Shown here in pieces: positions 1 through 9,509 of a stretch of 64,000 bases of DNA. The DNA is from Gammaproteobacteria bacterium. Lineage in GTDB: Bacteria > Pseudomonadota > Gammaproteobacteria > SZUA-229. Every line of letters starts with the position of its first letter. Position 1 is the first letter of the stretch. The translations under genes were made by a program, and so were the position numbers. The DNA is taken from contig JAPHRO010000019.1 in the NCBI GenBank assembly GCA_026195895.1, positions 21,354-85,353 on the forward strand, read 5' to 3'. Under the pieces are notes generated by a model, which searched no databases, was not told where the DNA came from, and was given only the letters and a program-made list of their open reading frames with translations.

Positions 1-1784
1 ACTGTACGATTTCGAGTATCGTGCGAATAACTTGCGACCAGCGTAAAGGCATCTATAGCAGCTTCCAGGAAATCGCCATTAACATCCACTTCGCCTTCAC
101 CATAAGCCGCCAGAAAATCTTCAACTTCTTCTGTTACAGTATCCGTACCCCGAATAATATCTGTATGCTCAAATCCAACACCAAGACGAATACTGTCATA
201 CTCTGTTAGTGGGATACCATAGGTCACGCTGGCACCATATGTGTTTTCCAGATAATTAACAATATCCTCTTCTTCAGTATCACGCTCTCGATAGGAAAAA
301 TTAAACGTCCGACTGATACCATCCACCGTGTAATACGGGTCGGTAAAGGCAAGACTGTAAATTTTATTAGCACTGTCATTATTAAAATTCAGAGATAATT
401 TTTGGCCAGTTCCCATGAGGTTATCCATTTCCAAACCAAGATTAAAGACAAAGCCCTGATTCTGAGAAAAACCTGCACCAATATTAAAACTACCCGACAG
501 ACGTTCTTTAATTGTTATTTTGATATCAACAAGATCATCAGTACCAGGCACTGGCAATTTATCTACTTCAACTTCTTCAACATAAGCCAGGCGCTGCAAA
601 CGCACTTTCGATCGTTCAAGTTTACTATTCGATAATTCGGCACCTTCCATGAGACGCATTTCACGTCTTAAAACTTCATCATGGGTTTTATAATTACCAT
701 CAAAGCTTATACGCCTTACATATACTTTTTTCCCAGGGTGAATGGAATAGGTCAAATTCACTGATTTAGTTTCATCGTCAATTTCCGGTAAAACCCGCAC
801 TTTTGCAAATGCATAACCTTCATTGCCAAGAAGCTTGGTTATTAGATCCTGACCTTCTACCATTTTGCGTCGGGAAAAAAGCTCATTCGATTTAACTAAC
901 ATTAAAGCGCGAATCTTTTCCTCTTCCACAATTAATTCACCGGCGAGATTTATTTCATTGATCTTATAAACATCGCCTTCTGTTACATTGATATTGATAT
1001 ATATATCTTTCTTGTCCGGAGTAATACTGACCTGTGTCGAGTCAATTTTAAAGCGCACATAGCCTCTATCCTGATAATAAGAATTTATAGCCTCTAGATC
1101 CGCAGATAATTTTGGCTTGGCATACTCGTCTTCGCTTGAAAACCATTCCCAAAAACCCGGAACACCAAGCTGCAATTCGGATAAAAGCCGGTCATCATCA
1201 TAGACTTTATTACCAGCTATATTGATCTGCTTAATTCTTGCGATAACGCCTTCAGAAATATCTATCTCTATTTTTACTCGATTCCTTTCTAGCTCAGTCA
1301 CTTTTGTGTCAATGCGAACACCGTATTTGCCCTGACTGAAATACGCCTGCTGTTTAAGTCCCTGTTCAATTTTATCCAGCGCAGAAGGGTTAAACACCCT
1401 GCCTTTAACAATGCCTATATCCTTAAGAATTTCTTCAAGTTGTTCGTCATCTATATCATTATTACCGTCAAACTTAACCTCGGCTATCGCCGGGCGTTCA
1501 ACCACCTGGACCACCAGCACATTATCATCACGCGCTAACTTTACATCTTTAAAAAAACCGGTTTTATAGAGTTCCTGAATAGCATATCCAGTTTGCTCGA
1601 CATCAAAGGAGTCCCCTATATGTACTGGCAAATAATTTAATAAAGTACCATCTGCAATACGTTCCAGGCCTTCAATACGAATGTCAGACACTACAAAACT
1701 TTCCCTGGCCTGCACTGCTGAAGAAAACACATTTAGAACAACAAGGAAAACCAACCAGCGCGGATTTACTAACTGAATTATCAT
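1..1784 (-). CDS. bamA: Outer membrane protein assembly factor BamA (3' end missing)
   Basis: Central subunit of the BAM complex, which folds and inserts beta-barrel proteins into the outer membrane. Translating the minus strand from ATG at 1784 gives an open frame of about 594 residues to the window edge with no stop. A signal peptide (MIIQLVNPRWLVFLV..., cleavage likely after VQA, then RESF) is followed by repeated POTRA domains to about residue 420, recognisable from phrases such as IRIEGLERI and VKFDGNNDID, and then the first barrel strands (FNIGAGFSQNQGFVFNLGL). Full-length BamA is usually 750-800 residues, so the last part of the barrel lies outside the window. It starts 8 bp after rseP, as the last visible gene of the pyrH-to-bamA operon. 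Confidence 0.95.
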   Translation of the reverse strand, partial: MIIQLVNPRWLVFLVVLNVFSSAVQARESFVVSDIRIEGLERIADGTLLNYLPVHIGDSFDVEQTGYAIQELYKTGFFKDVKLARDDNVLVVQVVERPAIAEVKFDGNNDIDDEQLEEILKDIGIVKGRVFNPSALDKIEQGLKQQAYFSQGKYGVRIDTKVTELERNRVKIEIDISEGVIARIKQINIAGNKVYDDDRLLSELQLGVPGFWEWFSSEDEYAKPKLSADLEAINSYYQDRGYVRFKIDSTQVSITPDKKDIYININVTEGDVYKINEINLAGELIVEEEKIRALMLVKSNELFSRRKMVEGQDLITKLLGNEGYAFAKVRVLPEIDDETKSVNLTYSIHPGKKVYVRRISFDGNYKTHDEVLRREMRLMEGAELSNSKLERSKVRLQRLAYVEEVEVDKLPVPGTDDLVDIKITIKERLSGSFNIGAGFSQNQGFVFNLGLEMDNLMGTGQKLSLNFNNDSANKIYSLAFTDPYYTVDGISRTFNFSYRERDTEEEDIVNYLENTYGASVTYGIPLTEYDSIRLGVGFEHTDIIRGTDTVTEEVEDFLAAYGEGEVDVNGDFLEAAIDAFTLVASYSHDTRNRT

Positions 1785-1792
1785 CTACCGTC

Positions 1793-3169
1793 TCAATTTA
1801 TTAATCGCTGGATATCATTAAAGATAGCAAGCCCCATAAGCATCAATAACAATGCCAACCCTATTTGCTGCCCCAACTCCTCGAAACGTTCGGATACTGG
1901 AGAGCCTTTTATCATTTCAATTAAGTAATAAAACAGGTGACCGCCATCCAGCATAGGAACCGGCAGTAAATTCAAAACACCTAAACTGACGGATATAATC
2001 GCCAGGAAACTCAAATAGGTGGTTACGCCGATACTGGCGGTCATCCCTGCATAGGTCGCTATGGTGATTGGGCCACTGATATTTTCCAGTGCCGCTTCAC
2101 CTAAAAGCATTTTACCCAATACTCGCAGCGTCAGCGCAGACATGGACCAGGTTTTCTCAACCGCTTTAAACAATGCCTCAACCGGACCGTATTCTATCCT
2201 GGTTTTAAATTTGCTCAGCAGTTCTTCAGGTGTATCAGGGTAAGCCCCCATAAATCCTGTTTTTTTACCATTTTTTTCTCTACTGCCAAGATGTACGGTA
2301 ATAAGTTTTTCGGTGCCCGCACGGTTGATCAAAAATTCTCTGGTTTGATCAGGACTTTTCTGTACCAGCTGAACTAACTGATCCCAGTTTGGAATTCCCG
2401 TGTCGTCTACAGCTAGTATCAGATCGCCTTGCAGTAGACCTGCACTATGCGCAGCGCCATCGGATGTTGTACCGCCAATGACCGGCAATATATCCACTTG
2501 CACAGGATTGAACCCCATTTGATCAATGACATCATTCTTATCATCAAGGATATGTCGATCACCAATGGTTAACACGCGTGTCACAACATTCAGTTCACGG
2601 GTTTTTACCTGAATGTTCAGGTTTCCCCCATCAATACCCTGATCAATCAGCGCCAATCTGAATGCCTGCCAGGTTTGTACCCTGGTATTTCCTAAAGACA
2701 GTATTTCATCTTCTTCCTGAAACCCGGCAAGAGCCGCTGGTGTATCCACATCTGGCGCACCTATTAAAGGACGAGTACCGTCCACACCATTAATAAATAC
2801 GATCCAGTATAATGCTATTGCAAGAATGAAATTAAATATTGGCCCCGCAGCCACAATAGCTATGCGATTGATAACGGGCTGAGCGTTAAAAGCTCGATGT
2901 TTTATTTTATCATCGACAGGCGCTTCCCGCTCATCGAGCATTTTGACATAGCCACCCAAGGGAATAGCCGCGATGACGAACTCGATATCATCTTCACCTT
3001 TTCGTCTGGTCCATTTAACTAACGGCTTGCCAAAACCCACTGAAAAACGAATCACTTTTACATTTAATAAACGCGCCACCCAGTAATGACCAAACTCGTG
3101 AAAGGTGACCAGCACACCAATGGCAATGGCAAAAAATATTATGTTATGGAGCAAACCGCCAGAACTCAT
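1793..3169 (-). CDS. rseP: RIP site-2 metalloprotease RseP
   Basis: Inner-membrane zinc protease of 458 residues that cleaves anti-sigma factors within the membrane, classically RseA in the sigma-E envelope stress response, and clears signal-peptide remnants. The HExxH zinc motif is HEFGH at residues 24-28 in the first membrane helix. The third ligand region LDGGH is at about residue 408 in a C-terminal helix. Two PDZ-like domains lie between them (GFQEEDEILSLGN and AGLLQGDLILAVDD). Its ATG overlaps the stop codon of dxr by 4 bp, which suggests translational coupling. The bamA neighbour is the usual arrangement in Gammaproteobacteria and links outer-membrane assembly with its stress sensor. 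Confidence 0.96.
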   Translation of the reverse strand: MSSGGLLHNIIFFAIAIGVLVTFHEFGHYWVARLLNVKVIRFSVGFGKPLVKWTRRKGEDDIEFVIAAIPLGGYVKMLDEREAPVDDKIKHRAFNAQPVINRIAIVAAGPIFNFILAIALYWIVFINGVDGTRPLIGAPDVDTPAALAGFQEEDEILSLGNTRVQTWQAFRLALIDQGIDGGNLNIQVKTRELNVVTRVLTIGDRHILDDKNDVIDQMGFNPVQVDILPVIGGTTSDGAAHSAGLLQGDLILAVDDTGIPNWDQLVQLVQKSPDQTREFLINRAGTEKLITVHLGSREKNGKKTGFMGAYPDTPEELLSKFKTRIEYGPVEALFKAVEKTWSMSALTLRVLGKMLLGEAALENISGPITIATYAGMTASIGVTTYLSFLAIISVSLGVLNLLPVPMLDGGHLFYYLIEMIKGSPVSERFEELGQQIGLALLLMLMGLAIFNDIQRLIN

Positions 3170-4362
3170 GCGCTGACTCCTGTTTTCAATATATGCTCTT
3201 CAGCATATTGGCGTGAAATTTTATCAGCCTGTAAGATGACATCCAGACTTGTCGCTTTTTCAACAGATACTGTTTCAAGTGTTTTCTCGATCACTGATGC
3301 TATTCCGGTAAATGCCAGTCGTTTGTTTAAAAAAGCATCGACGGCTATTTCATTGGCGGCATTTAATATGGTGGTTGCAGTACCACCAATCTGTAAAGAT
3401 TCATAGGCCATTTTTAAACATGGAAACCGATTAAAATCCGGTTGTTCAAATTCTAGCTTTGCGACATCGAAAATATTCAGAGGTTCAACACCGGAACTTA
3501 TTCGTTTTGGCCAGGCCAGGGCATGGGCTATCGGTGTTCGCATATCTGGATTACCCATTTGAGCCAAAACCGACCCGTCATTATAACTGACCATTGAGTG
3601 AATAATACTCTGTGGATGTATAACTACCTGAATCTTATTGTGATCGGTATTAAACAACCAGCAAGCCTCAATAACTTCAAGCCCCTTATTCATCATGGTG
3701 GCTGAATCGACAGATATTTTGCGCCCCATGACCCAATTTGGATGCGCGACGGCCTGCTCCGGTGTTACTGAAGAAAGCTCACTAACAGGTTTATTTCTGA
3801 ATGGCCCGCCGCTGGCTGTCAATAAAATTCTATCAACGCCGGTCTCATCAAACCCTTTGGTAAAATCGTTAGGCATACACTGAAAAATAGCATTGTGTTC
3901 ACTGTCTATGGGCAGTAGTTCAGCGCCATGCTTTTTGATTTCATCCATAAAAATAGCACCCGACATAACCAGTGCTTCTTTATTGGCCAGCAATACACGC
4001 TTACCTGCTCGTGCTGCGGCAAGTGTCGGCAGTAATCCGGCTGCACCGACTATTGCTGCCATTACATAATCAACCTGGTCCAGTGAAGCCACGGATTCAA
4101 GGCCTTTCAATCCCGATAACACCTGAGTTGCAGAGCCCACCGATTTAAGTTTCTTTTCCAGTTGCTCAGCAGATGACGAGTCGGCCATGGCTGCATATTC
4201 GGGCTGATAGTCAATGCATTGCTGAAATAGCCGTTCAACACCCGTGTTGGCCGTTAAAGCGACCAGTTGATAATCTGCCGGATGACGCGCAACAACATCT
4301 AGCGTATTGACGCCGATCGTGCCGGTGGATCCAAGTATGGTGATGGCTTTAGCGTTAGACAT
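3166..4362 (-). CDS. dxr: 1-deoxy-D-xylulose 5-phosphate reductoisomerase
   Basis: Catalyses NADPH-dependent conversion of DXP to 2-C-methyl-D-erythritol 4-phosphate, the committed step of the MEP isoprenoid pathway. The 398-residue length is typical. The NADPH-binding loop GSTGTIG is at residues 11-17. The metal and substrate region has the family phrase LLPIDSEHNAIFQ, and the flexible loop region contains HPNWVMGRKISVDSATMMNKG (only partly quoted in the family signature, HPNW and MNKGLE). Its start overlaps the cdsA stop by one base (TAATG) and its end overlaps rseP by 4 bp, so it is a coupled internal operon gene. It supplies isoprenoid precursors used by the nearby uppS. Confidence 0.97.
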   Translation of the reverse strand: MSNAKAITILGSTGTIGVNTLDVVARHPADYQLVALTANTGVERLFQQCIDYQPEYAAMADSSSAEQLEKKLKSVGSATQVLSGLKGLESVASLDQVDYVMAAIVGAAGLLPTLAAARAGKRVLLANKEALVMSGAIFMDEIKKHGAELLPIDSEHNAIFQCMPNDFTKGFDETGVDRILLTASGGPFRNKPVSELSSVTPEQAVAHPNWVMGRKISVDSATMMNKGLEVIEACWLFNTDHNKIQVVIHPQSIIHSMVSYNDGSVLAQMGNPDMRTPIAHALAWPKRISSGVEPLNIFDVAKLEFEQPDFNRFPCLKMAYESLQIGGTATTILNAANEIAVDAFLNKRLAFTGIASVIEKTLETVSVEKATSLDVILQADKISRQYAEEHILKTGVSA

Positions 4363-5177
4363 TATAAAATCACTAAATTCAGCATCAGCACGAAAAAAGG
4401 CGCTGATGAAGTAACGCTATCGATTCGATCCAGTACACCGCCATGACCTGGCAAAATATGACTACTATCTTTTATACCGCGTTCACGCTTATACAAACTG
4501 ATAAACAGGTCACCTACCACAGACAGTAAGCTTGCAAAAAATGCCGCAATCAATAGCAGCAACATCTGAATAAAATCAAGATTAAAATAAGCTGCAGCCA
4601 GCAGGGTATAGAGAGACGTTAATAACACTCCACCATATAGCCCTTCTCGCGTTTTCCCTGGACTGATATCAGGCGCCAGCTTATTTTTGCCAAAACGCCT
4701 GCCCGAAAAATAAGCACCTATATCCGCTATCCAGACAATACTCATGACATAAAACAACCAGAAAGGTCCCTGCTCCACACTATGGATATTGACCAGGGCA
4801 ATAATGGGGGGAACCAGCGTTATCAATCCTATAAATAATTTTTTATACGATATATTCTGAGATACTGGCTGCGGTGATATCACCGTCATTTTATAAGTTA
4901 TATAAAACCACCAAACTATCGCGCCAGTCATTAACCAGACAAAAAAGTCGCCATGCGCCATAAACTGATTAACTATAAAAACAACAGCACCGATAACCAT
5001 TCCATATACTATTCGGAATAAATTGTTTTCTATGCCTGCAAGCCGTGCCCATTCCCAACCTGCAATAACACTCACTAATAAAAACGCATAGAACAAAACG
5101 TCAGATGATTGAAAAAATATCAACCAACCGACTAATAATGCGAGTGGTATTGCAGTTAATACACGTTGCCAGAGCAT
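4362..5177 (-). CDS. cdsA: Phosphatidate cytidylyltransferase
   Basis: Integral inner-membrane enzyme making CDP-diacylglycerol from phosphatidic acid and CTP, the entry to phospholipid synthesis. The 271 residues contain multiple hydrophobic segments. The C-terminal CDP-alcohol signature starts at about residue 227, with KRERGIKDSSHILPGHGG followed by LDRID. ISPGKTREG, another conserved phrase of the family, precedes it. It lies 9 bp after uppS and ends in TAATG, which is shared with the dxr start. The order uppS-cdsA-dxr is the standard gammaproteobacterial one. Confidence 0.96.
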   Translation of the reverse strand: MLWQRVLTAIPLALLVGWLIFFQSSDVLFYAFLLVSVIAGWEWARLAGIENNLFRIVYGMVIGAVVFIVNQFMAHGDFFVWLMTGAIVWWFYITYKMTVISPQPVSQNISYKKLFIGLITLVPPIIALVNIHSVEQGPFWLFYVMSIVWIADIGAYFSGRRFGKNKLAPDISPGKTREGLYGGVLLTSLYTLLAAAYFNLDFIQMLLLLIAAFFASLLSVVGDLFISLYKRERGIKDSSHILPGHGGVLDRIDSVTSSAPFFVLMLNLVIL

Positions 5178-5186
5178 TTAATAAAC

Positions 5187-5948
5187 CTATACCAGATTGG
5201 TAAGTTGTTCACCGGTTTTACCAAAACGTCGTTGTCGACCGCTAAACCAGTGAATCGCCTTTTCAAGTTCTTTTTGATCAAAATCTGGCCATAATACATC
5301 GGAAAAATATAACTCAGTATATGCCAACTGCCAGATAAGGAAATTGCTAATGCGCTTTTCTCCGCCAGTGCGAATAAATAAATCAGGTTCAGGTAAATCA
5401 GCCAGGCAAACATACTGGCTGAGCAGTTCTGCATTTATATCAGAAACATCCAGTTTTTTATCAACGATTTTTTCAGCAATTATTTTGCACGCCTGGGCAA
5501 TATCCCAACGTCCACCATAACTCACCGCTATATTCAGCACCATGCCAGTATTTTCATGTGTTAATTCACTGGCCTGTCGAATTTTTTCCTGTAACTTTTC
5601 TGAAAAAGCGGAGCACTCGCCAATAAAACATATTTTGATATTTTGTTTATGCAGTTCTTTAACTTCAGCCTGTAAGGCAGATACAAACAATTCCATCAAA
5701 CTATTAACTTCCTGTTCAGGGCGTTTCCAGTTTTCACTACTGAATGCAAACAGGGTTAATACTTTAATATTATTTACCAGACAATTTTCAACTGTTTTTC
5801 GGGTGGCTTTAACACCCGCATGATGCCCTGCCGATCGAGGCATATAGCGCTTCTTCGCCCATCGACCATTTCCATCCATCACAATCACAACATGCCTTGG
5901 CAGAACAAGGTCTGTATTTTTATTTTTATCAATAGACGTGATAGACAT
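5187..5948 (-). CDS. uppS: Undecaprenyl diphosphate synthase (cis-prenyltransferase)
   Basis: Condenses isopentenyl diphosphate onto farnesyl diphosphate to form the C55 lipid carrier for peptidoglycan and other wall polymers. The protein has 253 residues. The catalytic motif MDGNGRWAKKR begins at residue 24, with the essential Asp at 25. The C-terminal signature is present (RTGGEKRISNFLIWQLAYTE, near residues 194-213), as is the FSSENW motif. It starts 11 bp after the frr stop. It is expected to be cytosolic but membrane-associated. Confidence 0.96.
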   Translation of the reverse strand: MSITSIDKNKNTDLVLPRHVVIVMDGNGRWAKKRYMPRSAGHHAGVKATRKTVENCLVNNIKVLTLFAFSSENWKRPEQEVNSLMELFVSALQAEVKELHKQNIKICFIGECSAFSEKLQEKIRQASELTHENTGMVLNIAVSYGGRWDIAQACKIIAEKIVDKKLDVSDINAELLSQYVCLADLPEPDLFIRTGGEKRISNFLIWQLAYTELYFSDVLWPDFDQKELEKAIHWFSGRQRRFGKTGEQLTNLV

Positions 5949-5959
5949 AATCCTGGCCG

Positions 5960-6517
5960 TTAGATTTCCATCATTTCCTTTTCTTTGGCAGCTAGTGCCT
6001 CATCGACTTTAGCAATATATTTATCAGTGAGTTTTTGAATATCATCTTCAGCATTACGAGCAGCATCTTCTGAAATTTCTTTCTCTTTGAGTAAATCTTT
6101 AAAGTCACTGTTGGCATCGCGACGAATATTGCGAATCGCAACACGTGCGCCTTCCGCTTCCTGTTTTACTATTTTTACCAGGTCACGACGACGCTCTTCT
6201 GTTAGCGGCGGCATCGGCACACGAATCACGGTGCCGGCGGAAGCCGGATTTAGTCCTAAATCCGCTGTCATAATAGCTTTTTCAATAACCTGCACCATGG
6301 GTTTTTCCCAGGGTGTAACGGCCAGTGTGCGTGAATCTTCCACGACAACATTTGCCACCTGTTTAATGGGTGTGGGCGTACCGTAATAGTCAACCATTAC
6401 GTGATCCAGCAAACTTGGATGAGCCCTGCCTGTACGAATCTTTGCCAGATCTGTATGCAGCGATTCAACGCTTTTCTGCATGCGTCGCCCAGCATCCTGT
6501 TTTATTTCTTCGATCAT
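5960..6517 (-). CDS. frr: Ribosome recycling factor
   Basis: With EF-G, splits post-termination ribosomes into subunits. At 185 residues it has the standard length. Conserved phrases are visible: [13 protein letters not shown] near residue 26, VTPWEKPMV, and the C-terminal helix region [11 protein letters not shown]. Its ATG overlaps the pyrH stop by 4 bp (ATGA), so translation is probably coupled to that of pyrH. pyrH-frr is among the most conserved bacterial gene pairs. Confidence 0.97.
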   Translation of the reverse strand: MIEEIKQDAGRRMQKSVESLHTDLAKIRTGRAHPSLLDHVMVDYYGTPTPIKQVANVVVEDSRTLAVTPWEKPMVQVIEKAIMTADLGLNPASAGTVIRVPMPPLTEERRRDLVKIVKQEAEGARVAIRNIRRDANSDFKDLLKEKEISEDAARNAEDDIQKLTDKYIAKVDEALAAKEKEMMEI

Positions 6518-7248
6518 GTTTTGTCTCCGGGAATAACTGATGTACCGATCGATTTATCATGAACCACTCGGGTTAAATCACCTTCATTGTTCAAATTAAA
6601 TATTCTTAATGGCATATTCTGTTCTTTACACAATACAATTGCAGTGGCATCCATAACGCCAAGATTTTTCTGTAAAACATCATCATAAGTTAACTGCTCA
6701 AAACGTTTGGCATCGGGATTTTTCATTGGATCCGAATCATAAACACCATCGACTTTGGTTGCCTTGATCAAGGCATCGGCGTTAATTTCGATGGCACGCA
6801 GGCTACCTGCACTATCCGTGGTAAAAAATGGATTGCCGGTACCGGCACCAAATATAACAATACGGCCTTTTTCCAGATGACGTATCGCTCGGCGGCGCAC
6901 ATAATCTTCACAGACCTGATGAATGCTTAAGGCCGACATAACACGGCAAACTCCGCCCTCATGTTCAATCGCATCCTGCAGTGCCAGGCAGTTCATGACG
7001 GTGGCCAGCATGCCCATATGATCGCCGGTAACTCGATCCATACCTCCATCAGCCAGGCCTTTACCCCGGAAAATATTACCTGCACCGATGACTATGCCAA
7101 CTTCGACACCATTGTCTGCGATGGCTTTTACTTCTTTGGCGATTCGATGGAGGATTTGAGTATCAATGCCATAAGATTGATCACCCATCAGCGCTTCACC
7201 ACTGAGTTTAAGCAAAACACGTTTATATAATGGGTTTTGTTGTGTCAT
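6514..7248 (-). CDS. pyrH: Uridylate (UMP) kinase
   Basis: Phosphorylates UMP to UDP for pyrimidine nucleotide synthesis. It is a hexameric enzyme of the amino-acid-kinase fold, usually activated by GTP and inhibited by UTP. The 244 residues carry KLSGEAL at 14-20 and the glycine-rich [11 protein letters not shown] segment that binds the phosphates. VDGVYDSDP follows further on. It is the first gene of the seven-gene unit running to bamA. Unlike gene clusters where tsf reads straight into pyrH, here a strong terminator and 191 bp separate them, so it probably has its own promoter. Confidence 0.97.
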   Translation of the reverse strand: MTQQNPLYKRVLLKLSGEALMGDQSYGIDTQILHRIAKEVKAIADNGVEVGIVIGAGNIFRGKGLADGGMDRVTGDHMGMLATVMNCLALQDAIEHEGGVCRVMSALSIHQVCEDYVRRRAIRHLEKGRIVIFGAGTGNPFFTTDSAGSLRAIEINADALIKATKVDGVYDSDPMKNPDAKRFEQLTYDDVLQKNLGVMDATAIVLCKEQNMPLRIFNLNNEGDLTRVVHDKSIGTSVIPGDKT

Positions 7249-7379
7249 ATTCGTGGCCGCTTTCTATGCTTTTCAATTCTTGTTCGACCTGATTCAGGAT
7301 TTTACCCACGATAATCAGGAATTAATAACAGTCAGACTCCGGTGAATCAGGCTGCAATGCGTATAACTATTTATTATTA

Positions 7380-7415
7380 CACAAAAAACCGGGATACGAT
7401 TCCCGGTTTTTTGTG
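7380..7415 (-). terminator. Rho-independent terminator after tsf
   Basis: A perfect 15 bp stem (CACAAAAAACCGGGA against TCCCGGTTTTTTGTG) with a 6-base loop ends in a T run on either strand. It sits 25 bp beyond the tsf stop codon on the minus strand, so it should end the rpsB-tsf transcript and separate it from pyrH. Confidence 0.9.
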
Positions 7416-7439
7416 ATCCTTAACTCAGTATTAGTTGCC

Positions 7440-8318
7440 TTAGCCGTTAATCTGAGCCATGACTTCGTCAGCGAAGTTCTCCTGTTTCTTCTCGATGCCT
7501 TCACCGACTTCATAACGGAAGAAGCTGTTTACATTCGCGTTGGCAGATTTAAGAAGTTGACCGACTGTTTGATCAGGGTCTTTAACAAAAGGCTGGCCAA
7601 TCAGGGTGATTTCAGCCAGGTATTTACGCACCCGACCTTCAATCATTTTCTCGATGATGCTATCAGGCTTGCCCGATTCTTTAGCTTGAGCAATCAAAAT
7701 TTCTTTTTCTTTCTCCAGCATTTCAGTGGGCACCTGATCCTCGTTTACACAGGCCGGGTTGCTCGCAGCAATATGCATCGCCACATCCTTAATAAGGTCG
7801 GCATTGTCCACGTCCATTTCAACCAGAACGCCAATACGAACACCATGCAGATAAGAGCCAAAGGCACCGTCTGTAGACACGCGCTGGAAACGACGTACCT
7901 GGATATTCTCACCAATTTTGGCAATCATTTCCTGACGAGTTTCTTCGATTGATTTGCCACCGTCTTCTAATGGCATCGCCGTCAGCGCTGCTACGTCGGC
8001 GGGAGAATCGGCAAGCACGCGATTTGCAACAGCAGTCGTGAACGCTTTAAAGTCATCACCACCGGAAACGAAATCGGTTTCACAGTTAACTTCAACAATT
8101 GCCGCTTCTTTTTTGTCGTCGCTAAGCGCGATAACAACCAGACCTTCGGCAGCAGTACGACCCGACTTTTTGTCTGCTTTTGCCAGGCCCGACTTACGCA
8201 TGTCTTCGATGGCTTTTTCCATATCACCATCAGCCGCCTGCAGGGCCTTCTTACATTCCATCATACCTGAGCCAGTACGCTCACGCAGTTCTTTAACCAT
8301 AGCAGCAGTAATCTGCAT
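7440..8318 (-). CDS. tsf: Translation elongation factor Ts
   Basis: Guanine-nucleotide exchange factor for EF-Tu. The 292 residues are close to the family norm (E. coli 283). The N-terminal UBA-like part has KELRERTGSGMMECKKAL at residues 9-26. The core contains the EF-Tu contact motif as VNCETDFVS and the phrase MHIAASNP. It starts 55 bp downstream of the rpsB stop. The promoter before rpsB and the hairpin after tsf define a two-gene transcription unit. Confidence 0.97.
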   Translation of the reverse strand: MQITAAMVKELRERTGSGMMECKKALQAADGDMEKAIEDMRKSGLAKADKKSGRTAAEGLVVIALSDDKKEAAIVEVNCETDFVSGGDDFKAFTTAVANRVLADSPADVAALTAMPLEDGGKSIEETRQEMIAKIGENIQVRRFQRVSTDGAFGSYLHGVRIGVLVEMDVDNADLIKDVAMHIAASNPACVNEDQVPTEMLEKEKEILIAQAKESGKPDSIIEKMIEGRVRKYLAEITLIGQPFVKDPDQTVGQLLKSANANVNSFFRYEVGEGIEKKQENFADEVMAQING

Positions 8319-8373
8319 TGCTTTTCACCTCATAAAAAAGTATTAAAAACGCTACTCGTTAACTATGTAGCTA

Positions 8374-9237
8374 TTATTTATCGCCTTCTGCTTCAGCAGG
8401 TGCGGCTTCGTCCTCAGCTTTTGGAGCTGCTTTTTTCTTTGGTGCAGCTTTTTTCACAGTCGCCTTTTTCTTGGGCACTGCTTTTTTCTTTGGCGCGGGC
8501 TTTGCTTCAGCGCTGTCCACTTCTACATATTCACTGTCCCCACCGGCGGTCAGGGAAGCGGCCTTGCCTTCGATGATCGCATCGGCGATGCCTTCAACAT
8601 ATAACTTGATGGCACGAATAGCATCGTCATTACCAGGGATAACATAATCAACTGAATCAGGCTGATTGTTAGTATCAACAACGCCGATAACTGGAATATT
8701 CAGGATACTGGCTTCATGAACAGCAATTTTTTCGTGGCCTACATCGACAACGAATACTGCGTCTGGAACACCGCCCATGTCTTTAATACCGCCAAGGGTT
8801 TTTTCCAGTTTTTCCATTTCGCGAGTCAGGTTCAATGCTTCTTTTTTGATCAGACGCTCAAAAGAACCATCGGTAGACATCTGCTCCAGCTCTTTCAGAC
8901 GGCGAATAGACTGGCGTACTGTATTGAAGTTGGTCAGCATACCGCCTAACCAGCGATGGTTTACATAAGGCATGCCACATCGTTCGGCTTCTTCACGCAT
9001 AATTTTAGAAGCCGCACGTTTAGTACCGACGAATAAAACTTTACCGTTGCTCGCTGCGATCTTACTGATGGCATTCAAAGCATCGTGGAACATTGGAAGG
9101 GTTTTTTCCAGATTAATGATATGGATTTTGTTACGTTCACCAAAGATATACTCTGCCATCTTTGGGTTCCAGAAACGGGTTTGGTGACCGAAATGAATTC
9201 CAGCCTCCAGCATTTGACGCATGGTCGCTTTTGCCAT
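8374..9237 (-). CDS. rpsB: 30S ribosomal protein S2 with a Lys/Ala/Pro-rich tail
   Basis: Small-subunit ribosomal protein needed for assembly and S1 docking. The core is typical: [19 protein letters not shown] near the start, [13 protein letters not shown], and the signature [16 protein letters not shown]. The protein is 287 residues against about 241 in E. coli. The extra C-terminal 45-50 residues are a low-complexity tail made of repeated PKKKA units ([12 protein letters not shown]) followed by an acidic end ([14 protein letters not shown]). The start is supported by a good ribosome site, CAGGAGATATCC, before ATG. The tail is probably disordered and RNA-binding, which is inference. Confidence 0.97.
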   Translation of the reverse strand: MAKATMRQMLEAGIHFGHQTRFWNPKMAEYIFGERNKIHIINLEKTLPMFHDALNAISKIAASNGKVLFVGTKRAASKIMREEAERCGMPYVNHRWLGGMLTNFNTVRQSIRRLKELEQMSTDGSFERLIKKEALNLTREMEKLEKTLGGIKDMGGVPDAVFVVDVGHEKIAVHEASILNIPVIGVVDTNNQPDSVDYVIPGNDDAIRAIKLYVEGIADAIIEGKAASLTAGGDSEYVEVDSAEAKPAPKKKAVPKKKATVKKAAPKKKAAPKAEDEAAPAEAEGDK

Positions 9238-9385
9238 TGGATATCTCCTGACGGGTTAAGCCTCCACCTACCCCATGTAGCAACCCATTTCAGGGCTCAT
9301 TTAGAGCCATTCGGGCACCCAGTTACACGTGTCGGTAAGTGTGAGTATTTAAAAATAAAATTAAGTTTGCGCTAAGCGCGGCGGC

Positions 9386-9414
9386 TTTATACCATACCCG
9401 GGTTTATGACACAA
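9386..9414 (-). promoter_or_regulatory. Sigma-70-type promoter for rpsB-tsf
   Basis: On the minus strand TTGTGT (9409-9414) is followed by a 17 bp spacer and TATAAA (9386-9391), preceded by TG as in an extended -10. The predicted start leaves about 140 nt of leader before rpsB. That leader could hold the S2 autoregulatory structure known from other Gammaproteobacteria, but I could not fold it. Confidence 0.65.
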
Positions 9415-9509
9415 CAAAAATACATCTTAGAGATGAAATGGCTTTAACGCTAAGTCACCGAAATATAAAGTAAAATAGCCCACTTAACAGGTGCGGGCGC
9501 AGGAAATTA

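Noticed and set aside
7413..7952. A 179-residue plus-strand frame opposite tsf
   Set aside because: Antisense shadow of the well-supported tsf gene, starting inside its terminator.
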